A DNA stretch of 64,000 bases, taken from assembly GCA_963850525.1 (NCBI GenBank), contig CAWKLQ010000008.1, positions 248,001 through 312,000 of the forward strand. The letters are read 5' to 3'. A program made the translations under genes and the position numbers. Under the pieces are notes generated by a model. The model was not told the origin of the DNA and searched no databases. It saw nothing but the letters and a program-made list of their open reading frames with translations. Below, one piece after another: positions 49,758 to 59,213 of this stretch; position 1 is the stretch's first letter, and each line of letters begins with the position of its first letter. The stretch is from JAEMQF01 sp963850525. GTDB taxonomy: Bacteria; Pseudomonadota; Gammaproteobacteria; Burkholderiales; Burkholderiaceae_C.

Positions 49758-52222
49758 ACGAGACACTCACCCGGCCCGCACCCGCCGAGACCTTGATCGG
49801 CAAGCGCATCACGAAGCTGGACGCGCCGGAAAAAGCGAGCGGCAAGACGCGCTACGTGCACGACATTCACTTGCCGGGGCAGTTGCATGCGGCGATCCTG
49901 CGCTCTTCACGAGTGCACGCGCGCATCCTGCACATCGACACATCGAAGGCGCGCGCCCTGCCCGGCGTTCACTGCGTGATCACCGCCGCCGACGTCCCCG
50001 AGCAGCGACCGATCGGTGTCGCCAAAGACCACCTGCCGCTCAAGCGTGATCGTGTGCGCAGCCTGCGCGACGAGGTCGCCGCAGTCGCCGCCGACAGCGA
50101 GGCGATCGCGTTGGCCGCGCTGCGCCTCATCGAAGTCGACTACGAAGACCTGCCCGTGGTCGCCGATGCGCAGGCCGCGCTCGCACCCGGCGCGTCGCTC
50201 GTGCATCCGCCGATTGCAGGCGTCGCACCTGGCGCGCCGGTCGGCCTGGCGGGGCGCGCCGACAACATCGCAATGCGTTTCGATTACAGCCACGGCGATG
50301 TGGCTACCGGTGAAGCCGAGTCGGCGATCGTGATCGAAAACGACTTCGAACTGCACTACGTGACGCATTGCTGCATGGGAACGTCCGGGGCGATCGCAGA
50401 ATTCGACGCCAAGGGCAACCTGCTGCTCTACTCGAACACGCAGGTGCCGTTTCTGCACAAGCGCGAGTTCGCCGAGATTCTCGGCATCGATCCGGCGCGG
50501 ATCCGCATCATCCAGCCGCCCATCGGCGGGGGCTTTGGCTCCAAGCTCGATATCTATCCGTTCGAAGTGATCTGCGTCTGGCTCGCGCGTTTCACCGGAC
50601 GGCCGGTGGGGCTCGTATTCAGCCGCGAGGAGGAATTCCTCGCCTCGCCGACGCGCCAACCGGTGCGCCTGACCTTGCGCTCCGGCTGCAAGGCCGACGG
50701 CACCTTGACTTTTCGTACGGTGCACACGCTGCACGACAACGGCGCGTACACGTCGTGGGGCGCGACGACGCCCTTCGTCATGATGCAGACCCTCTCGTCG
50801 CTGTATCGCGTTCCGCATTGCGACTATCACACGCTCGCGGTCTACTCGAACAACCCGTACGCGGGTTCGTTTCGTGGCTACGGCAATCTGCAGGCGACCT
50901 TCGCCGTCGAGGCGCACATGGACAAACTCGCCGAAGCGCTGCGCATGGACCCGCTCGAGTTTCGCCTGAAGAACGCGCAAGTGCCCGGCGAAGTGAGCGG
51001 CCAGGGCATGGTGTTTCGCAGCTGCGGCTTCCAGGATTGCCTGCGCACCGCGGCGCAGCGCAGCGATTTTCAGCGCAAGCAGCGCGACTATGCGGCGCAG
51101 CATAAGGACCCGAACCCGATCAAGCGAGGCATCGGAATCGCCTCGATGCTGCACGTCGGCGGCGGCGCAAAAATCTACCCGTCCGACGGCTGCGGAACGA
51201 TTCTCAAGCTCGACGATTTCGGTCATGTCACGCTGATCACCGGCGCGTCGGAAATCGGCCAGGGGTCGGAAACGGTGCTCGCGCAGCTCGTCTGCGAAGA
51301 GCTCGGTCTGCCGATGTCCGCCGTGACGGTGGTCAACAACGACACCGACATCACGCCGTGGGACGTGGGCGTGCACGCGAGCCGCACCACCTTCATCGCC
51401 GGCAACTCGGCGATCGGTGCTGCGCGCAAGGCCAAGGCCAAGATCTTTGCCGCGGCGGCGCCACGCTTCGACTGCGCGCCAGAAGACCTGGGCCTGCGCG
51501 GCGGCCAGATCGTTCGCACGGCAAGCGGCGAACCGTTGATCGAACTGGCGCGGTTCCTCCGCAGCCTTCACTTCAGCGACCGCGCAGAGCTCGTGATGAC
51601 GAGCTTCTACTACGAGCCGCCGAGCGTGCACCAGGACAAGACGTTCAAGGGCGACGTCTCGGCCGCGTACGCGTGGGCCGCGCAGGTCGTCGAAGTCGAG
51701 GTCGACACCGCGACCGGCGTCGTTCGCATGCTCAAGGTGACTGCGGCGCACGACGTCGGGCGCGTTCTGAACCGGCTGGGGATCGAAGGCCAGATCGAAG
51801 GCGGCATCGTGATGGGCCAGGGCTACGCGCTCACCGAGAACCTGATCGTCGAGGGCGGGCGCATCCGCAATCCGAGTTTTCGCGACTACAAATTGATCAC
51901 CGCGCCCGAGATTCCCGAGATGGACGTCAACTTCATCGAATCGATGGACGGCGAAGGTCCGCAGGGCGCCAAAGGCGTGGGCGAGGCGCCTGCAATCTGC
52001 ATCGCCGCGGCGACGGCGAACGCGATCTACAACGCCACGGGGGTGCGCATCACGAGCCTGCCGTTCACGCCGGAGCGTGTGTACCGCGCGCTGCACGGCG
52101 TTTTGCCCGCGCCGCGAACCGTCATCCCGGCGAACGTCGGGATCCACTGCCCCGCAGTCGCGCATCGACCCGCAGTGGATCCCGGCGTGCGCCGGGATGA
52201 CGGAAGACGGAGCCGGGTGTGA
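49754..52222 (+). CDS. Molybdenum hydroxylase large subunit, C-terminus made by a REP element
   Basis: An 822-residue CoxL/HcrA-type catalytic subunit. Mo-cofactor motifs include GGGFGSKLDIYPFEV, GSFRGYGNLQATFAVEAHMD, GASEIGQGSETV and the catalytic-Glu motif GAKGVGEAP. It hydroxylates (or in HcrA-type enzymes reductively dehydroxylates) a CoA ester or heterocycle. The family sequence ends near TPERVYRALHG. The last approximately 33 residues after VLPAPRT are encoded by an 81-bp REP element lying in frame, followed by a short tail. A nearby CoA-transferase and mutase suggest a CoA-thioester substrate. Confidence 0.85.
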   Translation: MNETLTRPAPAETLIGKRITKLDAPEKASGKTRYVHDIHLPGQLHAAILRSSRVHARILHIDTSKARALPGVHCVITAADVPEQRPIGVAKDHLPLKRDRVRSLRDEVAAVAADSEAIALAALRLIEVDYEDLPVVADAQAALAPGASLVHPPIAGVAPGAPVGLAGRADNIAMRFDYSHGDVATGEAESAIVIENDFELHYVTHCCMGTSGAIAEFDAKGNLLLYSNTQVPFLHKREFAEILGIDPARIRIIQPPIGGGFGSKLDIYPFEVICVWLARFTGRPVGLVFSREEEFLASPTRQPVRLTLRSGCKADGTLTFRTVHTLHDNGAYTSWGATTPFVMMQTLSSLYRVPHCDYHTLAVYSNNPYAGSFRGYGNLQATFAVEAHMDKLAEALRMDPLEFRLKNAQVPGEVSGQGMVFRSCGFQDCLRTAAQRSDFQRKQRDYAAQHKDPNPIKRGIGIASMLHVGGGAKIYPSDGCGTILKLDDFGHVTLITGASEIGQGSETVLAQLVCEELGLPMSAVTVVNNDTDITPWDVGVHASRTTFIAGNSAIGAARKAKAKIFAAAAPRFDCAPEDLGLRGGQIVRTASGEPLIELARFLRSLHFSDRAELVMTSFYYEPPSVHQDKTFKGDVSAAYAWAAQVVEVEVDTATGVVRMLKVTAAHDVGRVLNRLGIEGQIEGGIVMGQGYALTENLIVEGGRIRNPSFRDYKLITAPEIPEMDVNFIESMDGEGPQGAKGVGEAPAICIAAATANAIYNATGVRITSLPFTPERVYRALHGVLPAPRTVIPANVGIHCPAVAHRPAVDPGVRRDDGRRSRV
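52121..52201. repeat. REP element inside coding sequence (27 codons)
   Basis: The unit runs from GTCATCCCGGCG to CGCCGGGATGAC, a 12-bp perfect outer inverted repeat, with an inner GGGATCCACTGC/GCAGTGGATCCC pair. It is exactly 81 bp and is read in frame as VIPA...VDPGVRRDD at the C-terminus of the molybdenum hydroxylase. Confidence 0.85.
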
Positions 52223-52232
52223 GCAGCCGATC

Positions 52233-53450
52233 GTGAAACCACGCACCGTGCTGTCAATGGAACAGGCGCTGTCGCTGCCGTACGCGACGCTGCGTTTTGC
52301 GCAGCTCGGCTGGCGCGTCATCCGCATTGAGGCGACACCCAGCGGCGCAGGCCTGCCCGGCGACCCGAATCGCTACATCGGCAGCCGTCTCAACGCCAAC
52401 GCCCGCGCCGACTCCGACGCCGCCGACGACCGACGCAGCTACTTCGTCGCGCCCAACGTCGGCAAACAGGCGATCGCGCTGAATTTGAAAGATGCACGCG
52501 GCCAGGCCTTGCTCGCGCACCTGATCCGTGCGCTGAACGTCGACGTGTTCTGCTGCAACACCGTGCCCTCGCGCTACACGAGCCTGGGCATTGACGCGGC
52601 AAGGCTGCGCGCAATCAAACCCGACCTCATCTGGGCCGGAATTTCGGCAATGGGCCCGGACTACCCCGAGGTTCCCGGCTACGACCCGGTGATCCAGGCG
52701 ATGGCCGGTTTCATGGAAGTCACCGGTGCGCGCGACGGCCCGCCCACGCTCACCGGCATCCCGGTCATCGACCTGAAAGCCGGCGACGAGGTCTACGCCG
52801 GCGTGATGATGGCGCTGCTCGAACGCGCCGAGACCGGCAGCGGCGCGGAGATCCATGTCTCGATGCTGCAGGCCGCAGCGTCGTGGTTGATCACGGTGCT
52901 GCCGCTGCTCGACTTCGGCTGCTCGCCCGACGAAGTCACTCGCGCAGGCAACGAGCATCGCAAGTTCATTCCGACCAACGTCTACCCGGCGCGCGACGGC
53001 TACGTCTTTCTGGCCATCGGCAGCGACGTGCAATGGCGGCGCCTCACGGCGATCCCGAAGTTCGCGCGCATCGCGAATGAAGTGCGCAGCACGAATGAAG
53101 GCCGGCACCTCGAGCGCGAAGCGATCCACGCCGACATCGCCGCGGTCACGGTGGCGCACGGCGCGGAGCAGATCCTCGCCGACCTGCGCGGCGCGACGAT
53201 TCCTGCGACGCGCATCCACGACATCCACCAGGTCCGCGACCTCGCGCCGCTGCAAGACCGATTGACCCGCACCGTGCTGCCCGACGGCCGCCGCGTGCGC
53301 ATGCAGCCGTTTGCCGTGGACATCGCCGGGGCGCGGCGCGAATTGAGTTTCGCGCCGAAGTACGGGGAGCACACGCGCAGCGTGCTCACGCAATCGGGTC
53401 TGGGTTATGCAGAGGTCCGCTCGCTCTACGACGCGGGAGTTGTGGCATGA
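52233..53450 (+). CDS. CaiB/BaiF family III CoA-transferase
   Basis: A 405-residue class III CoA-transferase. The N-terminal block (ALSLPYATLRFAQLGWRVIRIEATPSG...RSYFVAPNVGKQAIALNLKDARGQALL) and the mid-region GYDPVIQAMAGFMEVTG are family hallmarks. In family III the catalytic Asp follows the Rossmann part; IPVIDLKAGDEVYAGVMMAL offers it. It moves CoA between acids via a mixed anhydride. GTG at 52233 is chosen because it lies just after the REP-tailed gene; ATG 52257 is an alternative. It overlaps the next gene by ATGA. Confidence 0.83.
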   Translation: MKPRTVLSMEQALSLPYATLRFAQLGWRVIRIEATPSGAGLPGDPNRYIGSRLNANARADSDAADDRRSYFVAPNVGKQAIALNLKDARGQALLAHLIRALNVDVFCCNTVPSRYTSLGIDAARLRAIKPDLIWAGISAMGPDYPEVPGYDPVIQAMAGFMEVTGARDGPPTLTGIPVIDLKAGDEVYAGVMMALLERAETGSGAEIHVSMLQAAASWLITVLPLLDFGCSPDEVTRAGNEHRKFIPTNVYPARDGYVFLAIGSDVQWRRLTAIPKFARIANEVRSTNEGRHLEREAIHADIAAVTVAHGAEQILADLRGATIPATRIHDIHQVRDLAPLQDRLTRTVLPDGRRVRMQPFAVDIAGARRELSFAPKYGEHTRSVLTQSGLGYAEVRSLYDAGVVA

Positions 53451-55465
53451 CGCTGGTGCGCTTCGCCAATCCGCTGCTGCAACCCGCAACGCGGCCCACA
53501 CCGCGCCACATCGGCGTGATCGGCGCCGGCGCGATCGGTCCCGACATCGCCTATTACCTGAAGAGCGCGCTGCCGCAGCTCAGGCTCACGCTCATCGATG
53601 TGCGCCAAGCGGCACTCGACGCCGCGCTGGCACGCTTGCGCGAGTACACCGACAAGGCGGTAGCGCGCGGCAAGCTTAAGCCCGCGGCGGCCGAAGAAGT
53701 GCTGGCCAATCTGCACAGCAGCACCGACTACGCCGCACTCACGGGTTGCGACTGGGTGATCGAAGCCGCAACCGAAGATCTGGCGCTGAAGCGCCGCATC
53801 TTCGCCGACGTCGAAGCGCGCATCGCCGACGACGCGATCATCACCTCGAACACGAGTTCGCTGCCGGCGTCGCGCATCTTTGCCGACCTGCGTCACCCGG
53901 AACGCGCGACCGTCACACACTTCTTCGCGCCGGCGTGGCGTAACCCGACGGTCGAGGTGATCGATTGGGCGCGCGCCGACCCGGCGCTGATCGCATGGTT
54001 GCGGCACTTCTTCTGCGCGACGGGCAAGCTGCCGCTGCTGACCACGGACGCTCCGTGCTTCATGCTGGACCGCGTGTTCGACAACTGGTGCAACGAGGCG
54101 GCGCTGCTGCTGGACGCGGCGAGCGCTGCACAGATCGACAGCGTCGCGATGGAGTTCGTGCACGCCGGGCCTTTTCAAGTGCTCAACCTCGCGCACGGCA
54201 ACCCCATCATCATCGAAACGAATACGCTGCAGGCCGATGAAGAAGGCGAGCATTACCGGCCGGCGCCAATCCTGCACTCGGTCGAGCGCTGGTTGACGAA
54301 TCCACCGGGGCGGAGCGTCGACGTCGCGCCCGAGGCGCGCTCGCGAATTCGCGAGCGGCTGCTGGGCGTGCTGCTGTCGCAGGCTGTCGACATTCTGGAT
54401 CGCGGTATCGGTGAGCCCGCCGACCTCGACCTGGGTTGCCGCAGCGCGCTCGGCTTCAAAGCAGGTCCGCTCGAACTGATGCGCGCGCTCGGCGACGCCT
54501 CGGCGACCCGGCTGCTGACGCATTTCGCGCTCGAGCGACCCGGCATGCCGGTGCCACGCCGCGCCTGGGCTGCGTACCAGCCGGCGGCGCGCCACGTGCT
54601 CGTCGACCGCATCGGCGATGTCATCGTCATCACGCTGCGCCGCCCTGAAGCGCTCAACGCCCTGCACGATGAGATGACCGACGAGATCCTCGCGGCGATC
54701 CGCAGCGCGCAGGACGACCCGGCGGTTGCAGGCTTTGTCATCGTCGGCTACGGCTTGAAGGCGTTTTGCGCCGGCGCCGACATCGGCCGCTTCCCTTCGC
54801 TGCTCGGCGACGCCGCGGCCGCCGCGCAGTACGCACGCGATTGTTCGCGCCTGCTCGTGCACCTGGACCGGATGACGAAGCCGGTGGTCGCTGCGCTGAA
54901 CGGCATGGCGCTCGGCGGCGGGTTCGAGTTGGCGATGCGCTGCCACGCCCTCGTCGCGCAGCGCAGCAGCTGGATGCAGTTGCCCGAAGTCACACTTGGC
55001 ATCGTCCCCGGAATCGGCGCGATGGTCGTTCCGTACCGGCGCTGGCCGGGCGCTGCCACGGTGTTCCACGGCATGCTCGTGCGCGCCGAGCGTTTGAGCG
55101 CTGCGCGCGCATTTGAACTCGGCGTCGTCGACGCGCTCGCGGAAGATTTCGACGCGCTGATCCGGCTCGCGCTGGAGCGCGTGCACGCGCTCGCAGGCAG
55201 ACTCGAGCCGATCGCCCAGGGTCGCGTCAAGATACCACCCATTCACCCCGGCGCTGCGCGCGCTGCAGACGGGCGCGCGCTCAGCGCGTCAGTGATCGGC
55301 CTCATCGTTTCCGCCGTCGGCGAGGCGGCACGCCAGACCACGCTGGAGAAAGCGCTCGACGTGGGTTATCGCGCGTTCGGCGCCGCGGCGTGCACCGCGG
55401 CGGCGCGCGAAGGCATTGCGGCTTTCCTGGAACGCCGCGAGCCCGACTTCGGCGCGACCGGCTAG
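53447..55465 (+). CDS. 3-hydroxyacyl-CoA dehydrogenase / enoyl-CoA hydratase fusion
   Basis: A 672-residue bifunctional enzyme. Residues about 20-360 are the NAD-dependent dehydrogenase (HIGVIGAGAIGPDIAYYL dinucleotide fold; NTSSLPAS and HFFAPAWRNPTVEVI). Residues about 380-650 are the hydratase (ITLRRPEALNALHDEM, FCAGADIGRF, MALGGGFELAMRC, LPEVTLGIVPGIGAM). Both hydratase glutamates seem kept. The order is the reverse of FadB, as in fusions from archaea and anaerobes. It would carry out the hydration and oxidation after the acyl-CoA dehydrogenase of this operon. Confidence 0.87.
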   Translation: MTLVRFANPLLQPATRPTPRHIGVIGAGAIGPDIAYYLKSALPQLRLTLIDVRQAALDAALARLREYTDKAVARGKLKPAAAEEVLANLHSSTDYAALTGCDWVIEAATEDLALKRRIFADVEARIADDAIITSNTSSLPASRIFADLRHPERATVTHFFAPAWRNPTVEVIDWARADPALIAWLRHFFCATGKLPLLTTDAPCFMLDRVFDNWCNEAALLLDAASAAQIDSVAMEFVHAGPFQVLNLAHGNPIIIETNTLQADEEGEHYRPAPILHSVERWLTNPPGRSVDVAPEARSRIRERLLGVLLSQAVDILDRGIGEPADLDLGCRSALGFKAGPLELMRALGDASATRLLTHFALERPGMPVPRRAWAAYQPAARHVLVDRIGDVIVITLRRPEALNALHDEMTDEILAAIRSAQDDPAVAGFVIVGYGLKAFCAGADIGRFPSLLGDAAAAAQYARDCSRLLVHLDRMTKPVVAALNGMALGGGFELAMRCHALVAQRSSWMQLPEVTLGIVPGIGAMVVPYRRWPGAATVFHGMLVRAERLSAARAFELGVVDALAEDFDALIRLALERVHALAGRLEPIAQGRVKIPPIHPGAARAADGRALSASVIGLIVSAVGEAARQTTLEKALDVGYRAFGAAACTAAAREGIAAFLERREPDFGATG

Positions 55466-55494
55466 TACTGCGACCCCATTCACACGGACACCCC

Positions 55495-58400
55495 ATGAAT
55501 CTTGCGGACCTCGTACTCGACGACACGCTGCGCCTCGACGCCGGCAATGTGTTCCTGAGCGGCGTGCAGGCCCTCGCGCGCTTGGCCGTGCTGCAGCGCG
55601 TTCGCGACCGCGCCGCGGGCCTGAACACGGCAGGCTACGTGTCGGGTTACCGTGGCTCGCCGCTGGGCGGGCTGGACACCGCACTGATTGAGGCGCAGCC
55701 GCTGCTTGCCGCGCACGGCGTGCATTTCCACCCTGCCGTCAACGAGGACCTCGCCGCCACAGCGATTTGGGGCACGCAGCAACTGCGCCTGCTGCCCGGC
55801 GCCAAGCGCGACGGCATCTTCGCCATGTGGTACGGCAAGGGGCCGGGCGTGGACCGCTGCGGCGACGTCTTCAAACACGCGAACCTCGCGGGAACGAGCG
55901 CGCACGGCGGCGTGCTCGTCGTCGCCGGCGACGACCACGCGGCGCGTTCTTCGGCGGTCGCGCACCAGAGCGAGCACATGTTTTCGGCGTGCGCGATGCC
56001 GGTGCTCGCGCCCGCCGGCGTGCAGGAAATCATCGACTTCGGTCTGCACGGCTGGGCGATGTCGCGCTACTGCGGCTGCTGGGTCGCGCTCAAGCTCAGC
56101 GCCGACATCGTCGAGAGCTCGGCTGCGGTGGACCTCAGCGCGACGCGCGTGCGCGTGCAAAAGCCCACCGACTTCGAGCTGCCCGCCGACGGCCTGAACA
56201 TCCGCTGGCCCGACCCGGCGCTCGCGCAAGAACGCCGCATGCAGGCGTACAAGATCTACGCCGCTGCGGCGTACGCGCGCGCGAACCGCCTGGACCGGCT
56301 GATCTTCGACAGCGCGCAGCCGCGCCTGGGTGTGGTCGCCAGCGGCAAGGCCTGGCTCGACCTGCGCCAGGCGCTGCACGACCTGGGCATCGACGCAGGC
56401 GCAGCAGAGCGCCTGGGCCTGCGCGTCTACAAGGTCGGCATGCCCTGGCCGCTCGAGGCCGACGGCGCGCGCCGTTTCGCCTCCGGCCTCACGGAGATCC
56501 TCGTCGTCGAGGAAAAGCGCCCGATCATCGAATACCAGCTCAAGGAGATGCTCTACGACTGGCGCGACGCCGTGCGCCCGCGCGTGCTCGGCAAGTTCGA
56601 CGAGAGTCGGCGAGTGGCCGGCGCCGCACGGCCCGTGGCTGCTGCCGCCCACCGGCGAATTGACGCCGACGTTGATTGCGCGCGCCCTCGCCTCGCGCCT
56701 GGCGCGGTTGAATGCCCCCGGCGCCTGGATCGCGCGCGCCGACGCGCTGGCCGCACGCGGCGCCTTGCCAGTCATCCCGGCGGAACGCCGCCCCGTGCCC
56801 GACACGGGGGCCGGGATCCAGGGACTCGCGCCCACCGTGGATCCCGGCTTACGCCGGGATGACACATGCTCACCAGCAACAGCCGCGCCAGCACCGCAGC
56901 GCCCCGCCTACTTCTGCTCGGGCTGCCCGCACAACCGCTCGACGCTCGTGCCTGAGGGTTCGTGCGCCTTCGGCGGCGTCGGCTGCCACCTGATGGCGGT
57001 GACGATGGAGCGCCGCACCTTGACGATCAGCCAGATGGGCGGCGAAGGCGCGACCTGGATCGGCATGGCCGAACACGCCGGCGCACCGCATGTGTTCGCC
57101 AACATGGGCGACGGCACCTACTTCCACTCCGGGCTGCTGGCGATCCGCGCTGCGGTCGCGGCAGGCGTCAACATCACCTACAAGCTGCTCTACAACGACG
57201 CCGTCGCGATGACCGGCGGCCAGCCGGTGGACGGGCACTTGAGCGTGCCGCAACTGACGTGCCAGCTCGCTGCCGAGGGCGTCGCGCGCATCGTCGTGCT
57301 CGCCGACGACACGCACAAATACGCGCGCGACGCGGTCTTCGCGCCCGGCGTGCAGGTGCGCCCACGCGAACAGCTCGACGCGGTGCAGCGCGAGCTGCGC
57401 CGGACGAGCGGCGTCAGCGTGCTCGTCTACGACCAGACCTGCGCCACCGAAGTGCGGCGCAGGCGCCGCCGCGGCGCGTTGCCGATGCCGACGCGCCATG
57501 TCTTCATCAACGAGGCGCTGTGCGAAGGCTGCGGCGACTGCAGCGTCAAGTCCAACTGCCTGTCCATCGTTCCGGCGGACACCGAGTTCGGCGAGAAGCG
57601 CGCCATCGACCCGTTCACGTGCAACTTCGACCTGAGCTGCCTCGAGGGCTGCTGCCCGGCGCTGGTGACGGTCGACGCGCCCGGATTGAAGCGCGCGCAG
57701 GGCCTGGCGCTGCCCGATACCGACCCTGCCCGAGCCGGCGCTGCCCGCGCTGGAGGAGCCCTATTCGCTGCTCATCGCCGGCGTCGGCGGCAGCGGCGTC
57801 GTGACGCTCGGCGCGCTGCTCGGCACCGCGGCGTTTCTCGAAGGCAAGGGCGTGAGCGTGCTCGACCACACGGGCATGTCGCAAAAAGGCGGCGCGGTGC
57901 TGACTCACGTGCGCATCGCCGCGACTGCGGACGCACTGCACGCGCTGCGCGTGGACCGCGCCGATGTTTTGCTCGGCTGCGACTTGCTCGTCGCGGCGAG
58001 CAGCGACACCTTGCAGCGCGTGCGCAGCCACCGCACCCGCGCCGTGCTGAACACGGCCGAGCTCATCAGCGGCGACTTCGTTCGCCACCCCGAGCAGCGC
58101 CATCCGAGCGAGGCGCTGGTCGCGCTGTTGCGCGATGCGGTGCAGTCGGTCGACGCGCTGGACGCGACGCGGCTCGCGTCGCTGCTCGTCGGCGACTCGA
58201 TCGCGAGCAATCTGTTCATGCTCGGCTTTGCCTGGCAGCGTGGGCTCGTGCCGCTGGGGCAGGCCGCCCTGCTGCGCGCCATCGAGTTGAACGGCGTCGC
58301 GGTGGTGGACAACCAGCGCGCCTTCGCCTGGGGCCGGCACGCGGCCGCGTTGCCGCAGCAGACCGCGCGCCAGGCCGCGGCCGCCGAAGTTCTGCCGGCG

Positions 58401-59213
58401 TCGCGCGCGATCTCGCGCGATCTCGACGAAATGGTCGCACGGCGCCGCGCCGAACTCGTCGACTACCAGTACGAAGCGCTGGCGAGCCGCTACGTCGCGC
58501 TGGTGGAGCGCGTGCGCCACGCCGAGCACCTGGTTGCTCCGCACAGCGAGCGGCTCGCGCATGCGGTGGCGCGCCAGGCTTTCCGCCTGCTCGCCAACAA
58601 GGACGAGTACGAAGTCGCGCGCCTGTTCAGCAAGCCTGAGTTCGACGCGGCCCTGGCGGCGCGCTTCGAGAGCGGCTACACGGTGCAGTTTCATCTGACC
58701 TTGCCCTGGCAGCGCCGCGCCGGCGCGGGCGAGCCGCGCAAGAAGGCTTTCGGCGCATGGATGGGGCGCGCGATGCGCGTGCTTGCGTTGGGCAAGTATT
58801 TGCGCGGCACGCTGCTCGACCCGTTCGGCTACAGCGCGCAGCGCCGCCTCGAGCGTGCACTTGCCGCCGAGTACCTGGCGGGAATCGATCGCCTGCTGCA
58901 CAAGCTCGACGCCGCGCACCTGGACGCCGCAGTCGCGATCGCCGAACTGCCGGCGCAAGTGCGCGGCTTCGGCGCGGTCAAGCAAAAGCATGCGCTGGCG
59001 GCGCGCGCGCGTTTGGCCGAGTTGCTCGCCACCTACGAGGCCGACGTGCCGCTGAGAGTGCCGCCGACGCCGCCACAGTCGGATTCACAAGCCTGGCCGC
59101 AAGCCAAGCAGCAGGTCCCTTCGCAAGCCACGCTGCAAGTTCCGGCGCAAGTTCCCTCGCAAGTCCCGCTGCAAGCCCAGCCGCAAATCCCGTCACAAGC
59201 GAACGCGGCATGA
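55495..59213 (+). CDS. Indolepyruvate:ferredoxin oxidoreductase, fused single chain, two frame breaks
   Basis: The product is 1238 residues after extra bases near 56606 and 57720 are removed. The IorA-like part has VSGYRGSPLGGLD and VNEDLAATA. The ThDP part has YFCSGCPHNRSTLVPEGS and ANMGDGTYFHSG. A cluster segment (CEGCGDCSVKSNCLS) is followed by the gamma domain (GVGGSGVVTLGALLG). It converts aryl- or branched 2-oxoacids to acyl-CoA, reducing ferredoxin. A 93-bp REP element adds 31 residues in frame before the ThDP part. The C-terminus has a repetitive Gln-Pro tail. It overlaps nnrS by ATGA. Confidence 0.83.
56771..56863. repeat. REP element inserted in frame in oxidoreductase gene (31 codons)
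   Basis: GTCATCCCGGCG and CGCCGGGATGAC form perfect outer arms. CCCCGTG/CACGGGG and GGGATCCA/TGGATCCC hairpins lie inside. The unit is 93 bp (31 codons) and is read as VIPA...VDPGLRRDD in the linker before YFCSGCPHN. The translation begins and ends with the same residues as the 52.1 kb copy, so both use the same reading frame of the repeat. Confidence 0.85.
59076..59205 (+). repeat. Degenerate 12-15 bp repeats encoding a Gln/Pro/Val tail
   Basis: About eight imperfect units of CAAGTTCCGGCG/CAAGTCCCGCTG type encode alternating QVPSQ, QVPLQ and QAQPQ segments at the end of the oxidoreductase. Low-complexity DNA of this kind changes length by slippage. Confidence 0.6.

Noticed and set aside
49907..52327. 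806-codon antisense open frame over the Mo hydroxylase
   Set aside because: Same reason: a mirror of a conserved gene in GC-rich DNA, without its own start signals.
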